Below are positions 28,168 through 37,246 of a stretch of 64,000 nt of DNA, in pieces; within the stretch, counting starts at the first letter, position 1; every line of letters begins with the position of its first letter. The stretch spans positions 19,547 to 83,546 of the forward strand of contig NZ_FZPA01000014.1 in assembly GCF_900188185.1 (NCBI RefSeq). The letters are read 5' to 3'. Below the pieces are notes generated by a model that was not told the origin of the DNA, made no database searches, and was given only the letters and a program-made list of their open reading frames with translations. Made by a program: the position numbers and the translations under genes. Source of the DNA: Sphingopyxis indica (GTDB taxonomy: Bacteria > Pseudomonadota > Alphaproteobacteria > Sphingomonadales > Sphingomonadaceae).

Positions 28168-31100
28168 TCAGAAGTCCAGCGTCACACCGGCGTAGATGTA
28201 ACGGCCGAGCGCATCATAGACCTGCGCGAAGACGTTACCGTTACAGAAGCCCGCGGGGCAAGCCTGCGAGCCGGTAACCGGCGGTTCCTTGTCGAAGACG
28301 TTGTTCATGCCAAGGCGGAAGTCGTAGTGATCACCAAACTTCCCGGTCAGCGCGAGGTCAAAATAGCTGACCGCATCGAAACCGGCAATGCCCGGCTGGG
28401 TCGTGTCACTCAGACTGTCGACATCGACCGAGCCGAAGTAGCGCCAGCGCACCGATGCTCCGAAGCCATTCGGCATGTCGAAGCTCAGACGAGCCGTGTG
28501 GCGCCATTCGGGGTTCGGCGTACCGCAGACGTTGCCATAGAGACCGGCGCACTCCACGTCCGGACCCACGCCAGGATTGGAGGTCAGCTTGTCGAGCCAA
28601 GTGCCGACGAATGTCAGCCCCAGACGACCGGCATTCCCGATTTCGCGGCTATACCCGGCCTGCACGTCGATGCCCGACGTTTCGAGACGACCGATGTTCT
28701 GCGACAGGTCGGTCACATAACCGCCCGAGCTGCGCCACAGCGAACCCGACGCATCGCGAACGACCAGGCTGCAGAAGAACGGATCAGCAGTATCGCGGTC
28801 GCACTGATTGAGGATCGTGTCGGCTCCGATACCCTGGATCGCCCCTTTGACCTTGATATTGAAATAGTCGACGCTGGCGTTGAATCCGGGCAGGAAACCC
28901 GGGGTCAGAACCACGCCGGCCGTATAGGTATCGGCGACTTCGGGGACGAGATCGGGGTTGCCGCCGATCAGGCCGTTGTACTGGCTAGCCGGGTTTGGCG
29001 CGACCACTTGGCCGACGCTGAGTCCGCTAGCGAGACAACCCACGTCGCCGGCCGCAATCGGGGCGCCCGAGCACGGATCGGTCGAACCATCGAGCGCGAC
29101 ACGCTGCGGAGCGAAGAGATCCTGCACCGTGGGCGCACGCACCGCACGGTTGTAACCGCCACGAATACGGATGTCCCGCGTCGGGGCCAGTTCACCTTCG
29201 ATCTTGTAGGTATCGGTAGAAGCACCGGTGCTATAGTCCGAATAACGGTAGCCGCCGGTGATGCTAAGGTCATACAGCCAGCTGTCCTGCACGATCGGCA
29301 GACGCACCTCGGAGAAGAACTCCTTCACGTTGAAGGAACCCGAGACAGGAAGCGTCGGGGCGCCCTGACCCGCGAGATCGCCGGTCTGGAACGCGAGATC
29401 CGACAGGAATTCAAGCTTTTCCTTGCGATATTCGCCACCGAGCACGATGCTAACACCTTCATCGGCCCAAGGCGACTGAATGCCATATTCACCGAGCGAA
29501 CCAGCGACATAGCCCGACAGGACCTGTTCGCTGACGATGCCGCGCTGGAAGCCCGGGGTCGAGATGTAGTTGACGGCATCCTGCGACGGCGTGGACGTGC
29601 CCGGCGAGAAAATGTCCCAGGGGACGCAGTTCGGGTCGGTGCCGTCGAGCGTCGAACGGCAGACGGCATTGCCGTTCGCGTCCGTCACGACGTCCAGCGC
29701 CCGCGTCAGGCGAGTCACCGAGAAGTCGTTCGTATAGGTCTCGGCGAAGTTGGTCCGGCCATACTGATAATATATGTCATAGGACCAGGCGGGGCTCAGA
29801 TCGCCGCGCGTGCCCAGCACGGCGCGGTAGCTGGTGTGCTGGAGGTCGTCGCGACGCGGACCGCCTTCGACGTTCCGGCGCAGAATCTGCGCAAAGCCGC
29901 GATTGTAGGTTGCACCGGTCGTCGGGTCGATGAAACCGAACGGAGTGGTCGGCAGCAAAGGTTCGCCGAGGCCACGGTCGATACGCGCCTGGTTCTCTGC
30001 CGCCACATTGCCGACCACGGTGAAGGCATCGCCGGCCGCGGGGCTGACAAGGAGGTTTTCCGTATCGCAGATGACCGCGAGCTGCTCGGCCGACAGCAGC
30101 GGGTTGTCGCAGTTGATCGACAGCGAGTTGCCGAAGTTACCCGACGGAGCGATCTGGGCGACCGTGCGGTCGTCCATGAACATGAACTCCATATAGGGGT
30201 GCAGCGCTTCGGAGACTTCATAGTCGGCGAAGACACCAGCCGTGTAGCGCTCGTCGGGACGCTGGAAATAGTTCAGCGGCGCGAAGTTGTACGGCGTGAA
30301 GCCGGGCAGCAGGGTGCGGTTGGGGCCGAACTGATAGATCGTCGACGTGAACGAATCCGCAACGCCATCACCATTCGCATCGGTCGGATCGCCAAACGAG
30401 TCATAGGCGAAGATCGTGCCCTGCGGCGAGGTCGCCGAGCCGCCGCAGTTGTACAGGCGTCCGCCAGCCGCAACCGACGCAGCCGAGTTCGCCGACAGCG
30501 CGCAAGCCGAATAGTCGCGAGTCGCCTGATTCACCGGATTGATCTTGCGGTATCCGACATAGGCGGACACATGGCCGCGGCCATCGTCGAAACCCGCGCC
30601 GAAGGCGAGCGTCGCGTCGAAGGTGCCGCCATTGGTCGACATGCCGCGCGGATAGCCATTACCGCTCGCGTCGAGCGGATCGGTGAACTTGCTCTTGTTG
30701 CGGTTATCGTGGTTGTACAGCGAATATTGCGTGTCGAGCTTGAAGCCCTCGAAGTCGGTGTCCATCACGAAGTTGACGACGCCCGCCACGGCGTCCGCAC
30801 CGTACACCGACGAAGCACCGCCGGTCAGCACGTCGACACGCTCGATCAGCGCAGCGGGAATGACGTTGATGTCGGCAGCCGAGGAGGTCGGATCACCCGG
30901 GACGAGACGACGGCCGTTGACCAGAACCAGCGTGCGCTCGTCGCCGAGGCCGCGCAGGTTCAGCGTCGCGGTGCCGGTCGCGCCGTTCGAAACGTTCGCA
31001 CCCTGCGCCGCAAAAGCCTGCGGCAGCGAGTTGACGAGATCCTCGACGCGGGTGGTGCCGGTCTGCTTGAATTCGACGTTGCTGATGACGGTGACGGGGC

Positions 31101-31287
31101 TGGCCGATTCGAGGTTCGGCTGCTTGATGCGCGAACCGGTAACGACGATCGGCGCGCCGATGTCGGCGGCGCCTTCATCGGCGGGCGCGTCCTGCGCCAT
31201 CGCCGGAGTCGCCATGGCCAAAAGGCCAACGCCGAGCACGAACGGCGCAGCGCCGCGCTTCAACGCGGAAAGGTGGGTTTTCTTCAC
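28168..31287 (-). CDS. TonB-dependent outer-membrane receptor
   Basis: 1039 residues. Signal peptide ends near ATPAMAQD. A plug domain follows (IVVTGSRIKQPNLESASPVT, TLNLRGLGDERTLVLVNGRR), then a long 22-strand-type barrel ending in the outer-membrane signature YIYAGVTLDF. It imports a ligand with TonB energy. The GTG start at 31287 is chosen because AAGGGA precedes it by 7 bases and it begins the signal peptide. Two Cys pairs (CSLV, CDRD) lie in barrel loops. The ligand is unknown. Downstream genes are a hydroxylase and a sulfotransferase. Confidence 0.93.
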   Translation of the reverse strand: MKKTHLSALKRGAAPFVLGVGLLAMATPAMAQDAPADEGAADIGAPIVVTGSRIKQPNLESASPVTVISNVEFKQTGTTRVEDLVNSLPQAFAAQGANVSNGATGTATLNLRGLGDERTLVLVNGRRLVPGDPTSSAADINVIPAALIERVDVLTGGASSVYGADAVAGVVNFVMDTDFEGFKLDTQYSLYNHDNRNKSKFTDPLDASGNGYPRGMSTNGGTFDATLAFGAGFDDGRGHVSAYVGYRKINPVNQATRDYSACALSANSAASVAAGGRLYNCGGSATSPQGTIFAYDSFGDPTDANGDGVADSFTSTIYQFGPNRTLLPGFTPYNFAPLNYFQRPDERYTAGVFADYEVSEALHPYMEFMFMDDRTVAQIAPSGNFGNSLSINCDNPLLSAEQLAVICDTENLLVSPAAGDAFTVVGNVAAENQARIDRGLGEPLLPTTPFGFIDPTTGATYNRGFAQILRRNVEGGPRRDDLQHTSYRAVLGTRGDLSPAWSYDIYYQYGRTNFAETYTNDFSVTRLTRALDVVTDANGNAVCRSTLDGTDPNCVPWDIFSPGTSTPSQDAVNYISTPGFQRGIVSEQVLSGYVAGSLGEYGIQSPWADEGVSIVLGGEYRKEKLEFLSDLAFQTGDLAGQGAPTLPVSGSFNVKEFFSEVRLPIVQDSWLYDLSITGGYRYSDYSTGASTDTYKIEGELAPTRDIRIRGGYNRAVRAPTVQDLFAPQRVALDGSTDPCSGAPIAAGDVGCLASGLSVGQVVAPNPASQYNGLIGGNPDLVPEVADTYTAGVVLTPGFLPGFNASVDYFNIKVKGAIQGIGADTILNQCDRDTADPFFCSLVVRDASGSLWRSSGGYVTDLSQNIGRLETSGIDVQAGYSREIGNAGRLGLTFVGTWLDKLTSNPGVGPDVECAGLYGNVCGTPNPEWRHTARLSFDMPNGFGASVRWRYFGSVDVDSLSDTTQPGIAGFDAVSYFDLALTGKFGDHYDFRLGMNNVFDKEPPVTGSQACPAGFCNGNVFAQVYDALGRYIYAGVTLDF

Positions 31288-31558
31288 AGTGCAGTCCCTT
31301 GCTACTGAGTGGTTAGGATACCCGGGCATACGCTGCGAAGAGTGGCTTCACCCCCTGCAAAGATACCCCGATAGGCTGCGGGATGACCCCTCATTCATTT
31401 TGAGTAAAGGAAATTCCCCACCGTTTCTGCGGTTTCCAACGGGATTGTGACGTATTTGCAACATCCGCGAGAGGCAAAGCAACACATCGTGCCGCGGCGC
31501 GGCATTTCGCGAAACTTTGTTTCAATGGTTACAATGTTGCAGCGCAGCATCGAATGTT
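31288..31558. other. Intergenic region upstream of the receptor gene
   Basis: Holds the receptor promoter presumably, in AT-richer sequence around 31390-31560. I could not place a sigma-70 type promoter or operator with confidence, and see no gene. Confidence 0.5.
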
Positions 31559-32491
31559 TCAGCGCGGCATCGGTCCCGCGAGCGTGCCCGGATCGAGCCG
31601 CGCGTCGTGCCATTTGAGGCCCCAGTGGAGGTGCGGCCCGGTCGCGCGGCCGCTCTGCCCGACCGTCCCCAGCCGCTGCCCCTGCACCACCCGGTCGCCG
31701 ACCTTCACGTCGAGGCTCTGGCAGTGGAGGAAGGCGCTGTTGAGCCCCATGCCGTGATCGACGATGAGGAGATTGCCCTCGAGCGTGAAGGGCGTCGTCG
31801 CGGCGAGCGTCACCACGCCGTCGGCGGGCGCATAGAAGGGCGTGCCCGCGGGGACGGCGATGTCGGTGCCGCCGTGATAGCTGCCCGGCTTGCCCTGATA
31901 GACGCGCTGCGATCCAAAGAAGCCCGAGAGACGCCCCGTCGCCGGCCAGCGGAAGCGCTGGCGCCAGCCGTCGACGTCGTGATCGACGCGGCGCGCTTCG
32001 GCGATCTGCGCCAGCTCGGCGGGGCGGCGGCGCTGGAACTCGGCGTCGCTCGACGCGCTGCCGCGCCAGGGGGCGTCGATATGCTCGATCCGCCAGTCGC
32101 CCGCGGCGATGCTGAGGTCGCGCGCGATCGTGCGCCCGTCGGCCAGCGTCGCGACGAGCCGCTCGCCCGCGGGCGCGTCGCGGTCGAAGGCGATGATGAA
32201 GCCGCCGTCGTGCGCGAAGGGAATGGCCCTACCGTCGAGCGTCAGCGTCCGCGTCGTTGCGGGAACGCGGCCGAGCAGCATTCCGCCTTGCACCGGGGTC
32301 CCGCGCAGGATGGTGAAGTCGGCGTCGACGGGCGCGGGCGGCGGAGCGGGCGCAGGCCGGGCGGCGGGCGGCGGGACGGGTGCGGGTGTCGGCGCCGGCT
32401 CGACCGGTCCGGCGGCGGGCGGCACGCAGCCGGCGAGCGCGGCGAACAGCGCCGTCAGCGCGGCGCGATGAGCAGCCTTGCCTGCCCTCAT
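31559..32491 (-). CDS. M23 family metallopeptidase lipoprotein
   Basis: 310 residues. A lipobox-like LAGC ends the signal (ALTALFAALAGC), then comes a Pro/Ala linker. The C-terminal LytM domain has the zinc-site residues in HGGTDIAVPAGTP and HLHWGL. In relatives this endopeptidase cuts peptidoglycan cross-links. The start overlaps the stop of the DUF2093 gene by 4 bases (ATGA), which fixes it. The frame upstream to 32614 is not used. Confidence 0.92.
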   Translation of the reverse strand: MRAGKAAHRAALTALFAALAGCVPPAAGPVEPAPTPAPVPPPAARPAPAPPPAPVDADFTILRGTPVQGGMLLGRVPATTRTLTLDGRAIPFAHDGGFIIAFDRDAPAGERLVATLADGRTIARDLSIAAGDWRIEHIDAPWRGSASSDAEFQRRRPAELAQIAEARRVDHDVDGWRQRFRWPATGRLSGFFGSQRVYQGKPGSYHGGTDIAVPAGTPFYAPADGVVTLAATTPFTLEGNLLIVDHGMGLNSAFLHCQSLDVKVGDRVVQGQRLGTVGQSGRATGPHLHWGLKWHDARLDPGTLAGPMPR

Positions 32492-32700
32492 GCCTTGCGG
32501 GCGTGGTCGAGCGCGGCCTGCACCGAAATGGCGGCGCTGGCATAGGGCTCCTGCCGCGCGACCGACCAGTAACGCAGCTCGTCGAGCCCGATCGGCACGC
32601 CGGTCACCGCGCACAGCACATGGTCGCCGGGCGACACGACGCGAAAGCCGTTGGGGCCATATTGGAGGCGGGCGAGGCGGTTGCGGCTGGCGATCAGCAT
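32488..32700 (-). CDS. DUF2093 family protein
   Basis: 70 residues matching the DUF2093 pattern: RLARLQYGPNGFRVVSPGDH, VLCAVTGVPIGLDELRYWSV, ARQEPYASAA. The function is unknown. It is coupled by ATGA overlap to the M23 peptidase and lies downstream of xseA, an arrangement I recall from sphingomonads. Confidence 0.9.
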   Translation of the reverse strand: MLIASRNRLARLQYGPNGFRVVSPGDHVLCAVTGVPIGLDELRYWSVARQEPYASAAISVQAALDHARKA

Positions 32701-32790
32701 GATTCGATATCCGTTGGAAAGACTGACATTCTTGATGCGACTATAACAGCATCGGCGCGCGCGGCCACCCCTAGGCGCCGCAAAGGAGTC

Positions 32791-32818
32791 CGTCGCCCCA
32801 GCTTTCGCTGGGGCGACG
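32791..32818 (-). terminator. Perfect 12-base stem hairpin after xseA
   Basis: CGTCGCCCCAGC-TTTC-GCTGGGGCGACG, perfect 12-base arms, 7 bases after the xseA stop. No T-run follows on the minus strand, so termination strength is unclear. A similar hairpin occurs at 58120-58147. Confidence 0.6.
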
Positions 32819-32824
32819 AATTCG

Positions 32825-34237
32825 TCAGAATAACTCGCCCTGCCCTTTGCCCGGCGGTGCGGCGGGCGGCTTGCGCGCCGGACGCGGCGAGGGCGACGGC
32901 GGCGCGTCCTCCGCGGCGACGGACACCTCGCCGTCAGCGAACTGCAACCGCATATGCCCGGCGGCGCGCGCGCGCGCCGCGGTGGTGACGAGGCCGCCGC
33001 CCCTGTCGCGCACCATCGCGTAGCCGCGCGAGAGCAGCGCGCGCGGGTCGAGCGAGGCGAGCAGCCGCGCCAGTCCTTCGAGCCGCGCCCGGTCGCGGTC
33101 CCACGCCCGCGCGAGCAGCGACGGGCGCAGCGCCGCGGCGCGCGACGCGAGTCGCTCGCTCGTCACCGCGAGCCGGTGGCGCTGACTGCGGTCGAGCCGA
33201 TCGCCCGCATCGTCGAGCCGCTGGCGCTGCGGCGCATAAAGCGCCTCGCGCTTCGGCAAGTGCCGCGCGAGCGCCGTCAGCCGCTCGCTCGCCAGCGATT
33301 GATGCCGGCTTGCCGCGCCGATCATCCGCCCGCTCCACGTCGCGAGCTGCGCGGCGAGCTCGGCGCGCACCGGCACCGCCATCTCGGCCGCCGCGGTCGG
33401 CGTCGGTGCGCGCACGTCGGCGGCATAGTCGGATAGCGTCACGTCGGTTTCGTGCCCCACCGCGCTGATCGTCGGAATACGGCACTCGGCGATCGCGCGC
33501 ACGACGATTTCCTCGTTGAACGCCCACAGATCCTCGATCGACCCGCCGCCGCGCGCGACGATCACCAGATCGGGGCGCGGCACCGGCCCGCCCGGTTCAA
33601 GCGAATCGAAGCCGCGCACCGCGCGCGCGACCTGCGCCGCGGCGCCTTCACCCTGAACGAGCACCGGCCAGACGATCACATGGCTCGGGCAGCGGTCGGC
33701 GAGCCGGTGGAGAATGTCGCGAATCACCGCGCCGGTGGGCGATGTCACGACGCCGATCGTCCGCGGCAGGAAGGGCAGCGCGCGCTTCTTCGCCTGGTCG
33801 AACAGCCCCTCGGCGCCGAGCCGCGCCTTCAGCTTTTCGAACAGCAGCATCAAGGCGCCCTCGCCCGCGACCTCGAGGCTTTCGACGACGAGCTGATATT
33901 TCGAGCGGCCGGGATAGGTGGTGAGCTTGCCGGTCGCGATCACCTCGATCCCGTCCTCGGGGCGAAAGGCGAGGCGCGCCGCCTGCCCCTTCCACATCAC
34001 GATGTCGATCAGCGCATTATCGTCTTTCAGGCAGCCATAGAAATGCCCCGACGCGGCGCGCTTGGCGCCCGACAGCTCGCCGCGCACGCGCACGCGCGCA
34101 AAGCCGTCCTCGACGGTGCGCTTGATCGCGGCGGATAATTGGCTGACCGAAAGCGCGGGCGCATTGTCGTGCGTCCCCGCCTCGGCTAACAGCCGCGCGG
34201 GCGTGTCGCCATCGGACTCGGGAAAAGGAACTGACAT
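32825..34237 (-). CDS. xseA: Exodeoxyribonuclease VII large subunit
   Basis: 470 residues. An N-terminal OB fold ([29 protein letters not shown]) is followed by the nuclease domain with [34 protein letters not shown] and [24 protein letters not shown] coiled-coil arm and a Pro-rich tail ending GELF come last. With XseB it degrades single-stranded DNA in mismatch repair and recombination. The ATG at 34237 has AGGAT 4-5 bases upstream and shares its CATG with the purD start, so the two genes are head to head. Confidence 0.95.
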   Translation of the reverse strand: MSVPFPESDGDTPARLLAEAGTHDNAPALSVSQLSAAIKRTVEDGFARVRVRGELSGAKRAASGHFYGCLKDDNALIDIVMWKGQAARLAFRPEDGIEVIATGKLTTYPGRSKYQLVVESLEVAGEGALMLLFEKLKARLGAEGLFDQAKKRALPFLPRTIGVVTSPTGAVIRDILHRLADRCPSHVIVWPVLVQGEGAAAQVARAVRGFDSLEPGGPVPRPDLVIVARGGGSIEDLWAFNEEIVVRAIAECRIPTISAVGHETDVTLSDYAADVRAPTPTAAAEMAVPVRAELAAQLATWSGRMIGAASRHQSLASERLTALARHLPKREALYAPQRQRLDDAGDRLDRSQRHRLAVTSERLASRAAALRPSLLARAWDRDRARLEGLARLLASLDPRALLSRGYAMVRDRGGGLVTTAARARAAGHMRLQFADGEVSVAAEDAPPSPSPRPARKPPAAPPGKGQGELF

Positions 34238-35513
34238 GAATATCCTGCTTGTGGGCTCGGGCGGCCGCGAACATGCACTGGCGTGGCAGCTCGCACAATC
34301 GCCGAGCTGCGACAAGCTTTATGCCGCGCCCGGCAATCCAGGGATCGAACTCCACGCCGAATGCCTGCCGGTCGCCGCCGACGACCTCGACGGGCTGATG
34401 ACGCTGGTGCGCGTCCACGGAATCGAGTTCGTCGTCGTCGGCCCCGAGGCCCCGCTCGTCGCGGGGCTCGCCGACCGGCTGCGCGAGGCCGGCGTCGCGG
34501 TCTTCGGCCCCGGCGCCGCCGCGGCGCAGCTCGAAGGGTCGAAGGGCTTCACCAAGGACCTGTGCGCGCGCGCCGGCATCCCGACCGCCGCCTATGTCCG
34601 CTGCACGAGCGCCGAGGAAGCCCATGCCGCGCTCGACGGCTTCGCCATCCCCGTCGTCATCAAGGCCGACGGGCTCGCCGCGGGCAAGGGCGTGATCATC
34701 GCCGAAACGCGCGCGGCCGCGTCCGCGGCGATCGACGAGATGTTCGCCGGCGCGTTCGGCGGGGCGGGCGCCGAGGTGGTGATCGAGGACTATCTGGCCG
34801 GCGAGGAAGCGAGCTTCTTTGCGCTGTCCGACGGCACCGACGTCATCGCCTTCGGCAGCGCGCAGGACCACAAGCGCGTCGGCGAGGGCGACACGGGGCC
34901 GAACACCGGCGGCATGGGCGCCTACAGCCCCGCGCCGGTGCTCACGCCCGCGCTCGAGGCCGAGGTCATGGAGCGCATCGTCCGCCCGACGGTAAAGGCG
35001 CTCGCCGCCGAGGGCACGCCCTATGTCGGCGTGCTCTTCGCCGGGCTGATGCTGACCGACGAGGGCCCCAAGCTGATCGAATATAATTGCCGCTTCGGCG
35101 ACCCCGAATGCCAGGTGTTGATGATGCGCCTGAAGGGCGATTTCGCCGCGCTGCTCCACGCCGCCGCGACCGGCACGCTCGCCGGCGCCGAGCCGCCGCA
35201 TTTCGCCGCCGATTATGCGCTGACCGTCGTGATGGCGGCGAACGGCTATCCGGGCACCCCCGAAAAGGGCGGGACGATCCGCCGCATTGCCGATGCCGAA
35301 AAGGGCGGCGTGCGCGTCTTTCATGCCGGCACCGCGCGCAAGGACGGCGCGATCGTCGCGGCCGGCGGGCGCGTGCTCAGCGTCACGGCGACGGGCAAGA
35401 GCGTGACCGAGGCGCAGGCCGCCGCCTATGCGGCGCTCGACCGCATCGACTTTCCCACCGGCTTCTGCCGCCGGGACATTGGTTGGCGCGAGGTCGCGCG
35501 CGAGGCGCGCTAA
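34236..35513 (+). CDS. purD: Phosphoribosylamine--glycine ligase
   Basis: 425 residues. [17 protein letters not shown] at the N-terminus, ATP-grasp region with [15 protein letters not shown], and [14 protein letters not shown]. Then [29 protein letters not shown], all typical of PurD. It makes glycinamide ribonucleotide in purine synthesis. AAGGA lies 6 bases before the ATG at 34236. The end of the gene holds one copy of a 23-base direct repeat. Confidence 0.97.
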   Translation: MNILLVGSGGREHALAWQLAQSPSCDKLYAAPGNPGIELHAECLPVAADDLDGLMTLVRVHGIEFVVVGPEAPLVAGLADRLREAGVAVFGPGAAAAQLEGSKGFTKDLCARAGIPTAAYVRCTSAEEAHAALDGFAIPVVIKADGLAAGKGVIIAETRAAASAAIDEMFAGAFGGAGAEVVIEDYLAGEEASFFALSDGTDVIAFGSAQDHKRVGEGDTGPNTGGMGAYSPAPVLTPALEAEVMERIVRPTVKALAAEGTPYVGVLFAGLMLTDEGPKLIEYNCRFGDPECQVLMMRLKGDFAALLHAAATGTLAGAEPPHFAADYALTVVMAANGYPGTPEKGGTIRRIADAEKGGVRVFHAGTARKDGAIVAAGGRVLSVTATGKSVTEAQAAAYAALDRIDFPTGFCRRDIGWREVAREAR

Positions 35514-35541
35514 GGGGCTGGCGCGAGGTCGCGCGCGAGGC
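35484..35541 (+). repeat. 23-base perfect direct repeat across the purD stop
   Basis: TGGCGCGAGGTCGCGCGCGAGGC occurs in two perfect copies at 35484-35506 and 35519-35541, period 35. The first encodes the purD C-terminus WREVAREAR, the second is noncoding. Confidence 0.9.
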
Positions 35542-35623
35542 AAAATGGACGCCCTCTGGACCCAGCGCCGCCCGGCCGATAGGCTGGCTTCCGGTGGGGC
35601 GCCCTCGAAACAAGGGGATAGAC

Positions 35624-36172
35624 ATGACTTGGCTTCAGGAAAACTGGATCGTCGCGCTGATCGTGCTGATCGTCGTCGTCGCACTCGTCTGGTGGCTCGC
35701 CGCGCGGCGGCAGCCCCGCGACGTCGTGCCGCCGACGGTCGAGGCGAAGCCCGCGAAGCCGCTCGAGCCGGCAAAACCCGACATCGTCGCCGCCGAACCC
35801 GCCTTCAAAAAGGCCCCCGTCGCCGCGCCGACCCCGCCTCCCCCGGCACCCGAACCCGCGCCCGCGCCCGCTCCGCAAACCGAAGCCCCGCCGCCGCCCG
35901 CAGCCGCGGCGCCCGCGGGTCAGGCCGACAATCTGCAATTGCTGAAGGGCGTCGGGCCAAAGCTCGCCAAGCTGCTGGGCGACCTCGGCGTCACCAGCTT
36001 CGAACAGATCGCGGGCTGGAGCGACGCCGATATCGCGGCGATCGACGCGCGGCTCGGCAATTTTTCGGGCCGCATCGCGCGCGACAATTGGGTCGATCAG
36101 GCCGGCTATCTCGCGCGCCGCGACAAGGCGGGCTTCGAAGCCAGATATGGGGCGCTGGGCGGCGAACTCTGA
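35624..36172 (+). CDS. Membrane-anchored helix-hairpin-helix protein
   Basis: 182 residues: one N-terminal membrane helix (IVALIVLIVVVALVWWLAA), a long Pro/Ala linker (about 25-105), and a C-terminal helix-hairpin-helix unit (LQLLKGVGPKLAKLLGDLGV, TSFEQIAGWSDADIAAIDAR). The HhH part resembles DUF4332-like and ribosomal S13-like domains that bind DNA or partner proteins. Function is unknown. AAGGGGA precedes the ATG. Confidence 0.85.
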   Translation: MTWLQENWIVALIVLIVVVALVWWLAARRQPRDVVPPTVEAKPAKPLEPAKPDIVAAEPAFKKAPVAAPTPPPPAPEPAPAPAPQTEAPPPPAAAAPAGQADNLQLLKGVGPKLAKLLGDLGVTSFEQIAGWSDADIAAIDARLGNFSGRIARDNWVDQAGYLARRDKAGFEARYGALGGEL

Positions 36173-36186
36173 CCGGGCCGGAGAGC

Positions 36187-36302
36187 CGAACGCACTCTAG
36201 AGTGATTGCGAGTGAAATGGAACATTTCACGGCTCGGAAATCACGGCAAAACAGGAATCTAGAGTGCCGGTTTTGATTCTATCAAAATCGAACGCACTCT
36301 AG
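36187..36302. repeat. Repeat pair with internal hairpins at the crtB end
   Basis: CGAACGCACTCTAG is found at 36187-36200 and 36289-36302 (102 apart), with a related TCTAGAGTG at 36258-36266. Between are stems GTGAAAT/ATTTCAC (36212-36230) and TTTTGAT/ATCAAAA (36271-36287). The second copy contains the crtB stop codon. It may act as a terminator for crtB. Confidence 0.8.
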
Positions 36303-37246
36303 GATCGCGGCCGCGTCCACAGCCCGTCGCGGTCGATGCGGCGAAGCGGCGGGCGGCGCAGCACCGACCAGCCGGCGCGTGCGACCCAACCCAGTTTGGC
36401 GACGAACGAGGTCACGGTGCGGTGATCCCACGCATGGTCGCCGCGGCGCCGCACTTCGCGCGCGATGTCGCCGTAAATGCCCATCGCGGCGAGCACCGCC
36501 CAGCGGCTGCGCGGCGGCAGTTTGCGGGCGCCCCAGCGCGCCGACGCTTCATATTCCCCGGCCATTTCGGCAAGCCATTTCGCCATGACGCTGAGCCGCC
36601 CGCGATAGCGCGGATGCATGTGCTGGCCCGGCGGAATATCGAGTTCGACGAGCCAGTCGACGGGCAGGTAGCAGCGATCGGCGGCGGCATCCTCGGCCAC
36701 GTCGCGCGCGATATTGGCGAGCTGAAAGGCGATGCCGAGGTCTGCGGCGCGGTCGAGCGTGCGCTCGTCGGCGGGGTCGATCCCCATCACCAGCGCCATC
36801 GCGACCCCGACCGCGCCCGCGACATGATAGCAATAGCGTAGCAGATCCGCCTCGCTGCGCGGGCGCCAGTCGTCGGCGTCGAGTTCGAAACCGGCGATGA
36901 TGTCGTCGATCACCGCGCGCGGGATGGCGATTTCGGTGAGCAGCAGGCCGAGCGCGTCGAAGGCGGGCTCGCCGGTCGGCTCACCGGCATAGGCCCGGTC
37001 GGTCAGTGCATGGATATGCGCGACCGCCGCCTTCGCATCATGGCCGGCCGCCGCGGCGCCGCCATGGTCCTGCCCGTCGGTCAGATCGTCGGCGGCGCGG
37101 CACCAGGCATAGAGCAGCCACACGCGCTCGCGGGTGAGGCGGTCGAAGAGCTGGCTCGCGAGCGCGAAACTCTTCGAACCCCGCACGATGCTGTCGTGCG
37201 CGAAGCCATGAAGCTCGTGCGCGTCATAGCCCCCCGCTGCCGACAT
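36299..37246 (-). CDS. crtB: Phytoene synthase
   Basis: 315 residues of the trans-isoprenyl diphosphate synthase fold (squalene/phytoene synthase). The SKSFALASQLF opening, first Asp-rich motif in YAWCRAADDLTD, and second in GIAFQLANIARDVAEDAAADR are visible. It condenses two geranylgeranyl diphosphates to phytoene. The ATG overlaps the LOG-family stop by 1 base (TGATG). It is the last gene of the crtY-crtI-LOG-crtB unit. No crtE is in the window. Confidence 0.93.
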   Translation of the reverse strand: MSAAGGYDAHELHGFAHDSIVRGSKSFALASQLFDRLTRERVWLLYAWCRAADDLTDGQDHGGAAAAGHDAKAAVAHIHALTDRAYAGEPTGEPAFDALGLLLTEIAIPRAVIDDIIAGFELDADDWRPRSEADLLRYCYHVAGAVGVAMALVMGIDPADERTLDRAADLGIAFQLANIARDVAEDAAADRCYLPVDWLVELDIPPGQHMHPRYRGRLSVMAKWLAEMAGEYEASARWGARKLPPRSRWAVLAAMGIYGDIAREVRRRGDHAWDHRTVTSFVAKLGWVARAGWSVLRRPPLRRIDRDGLWTRPRS

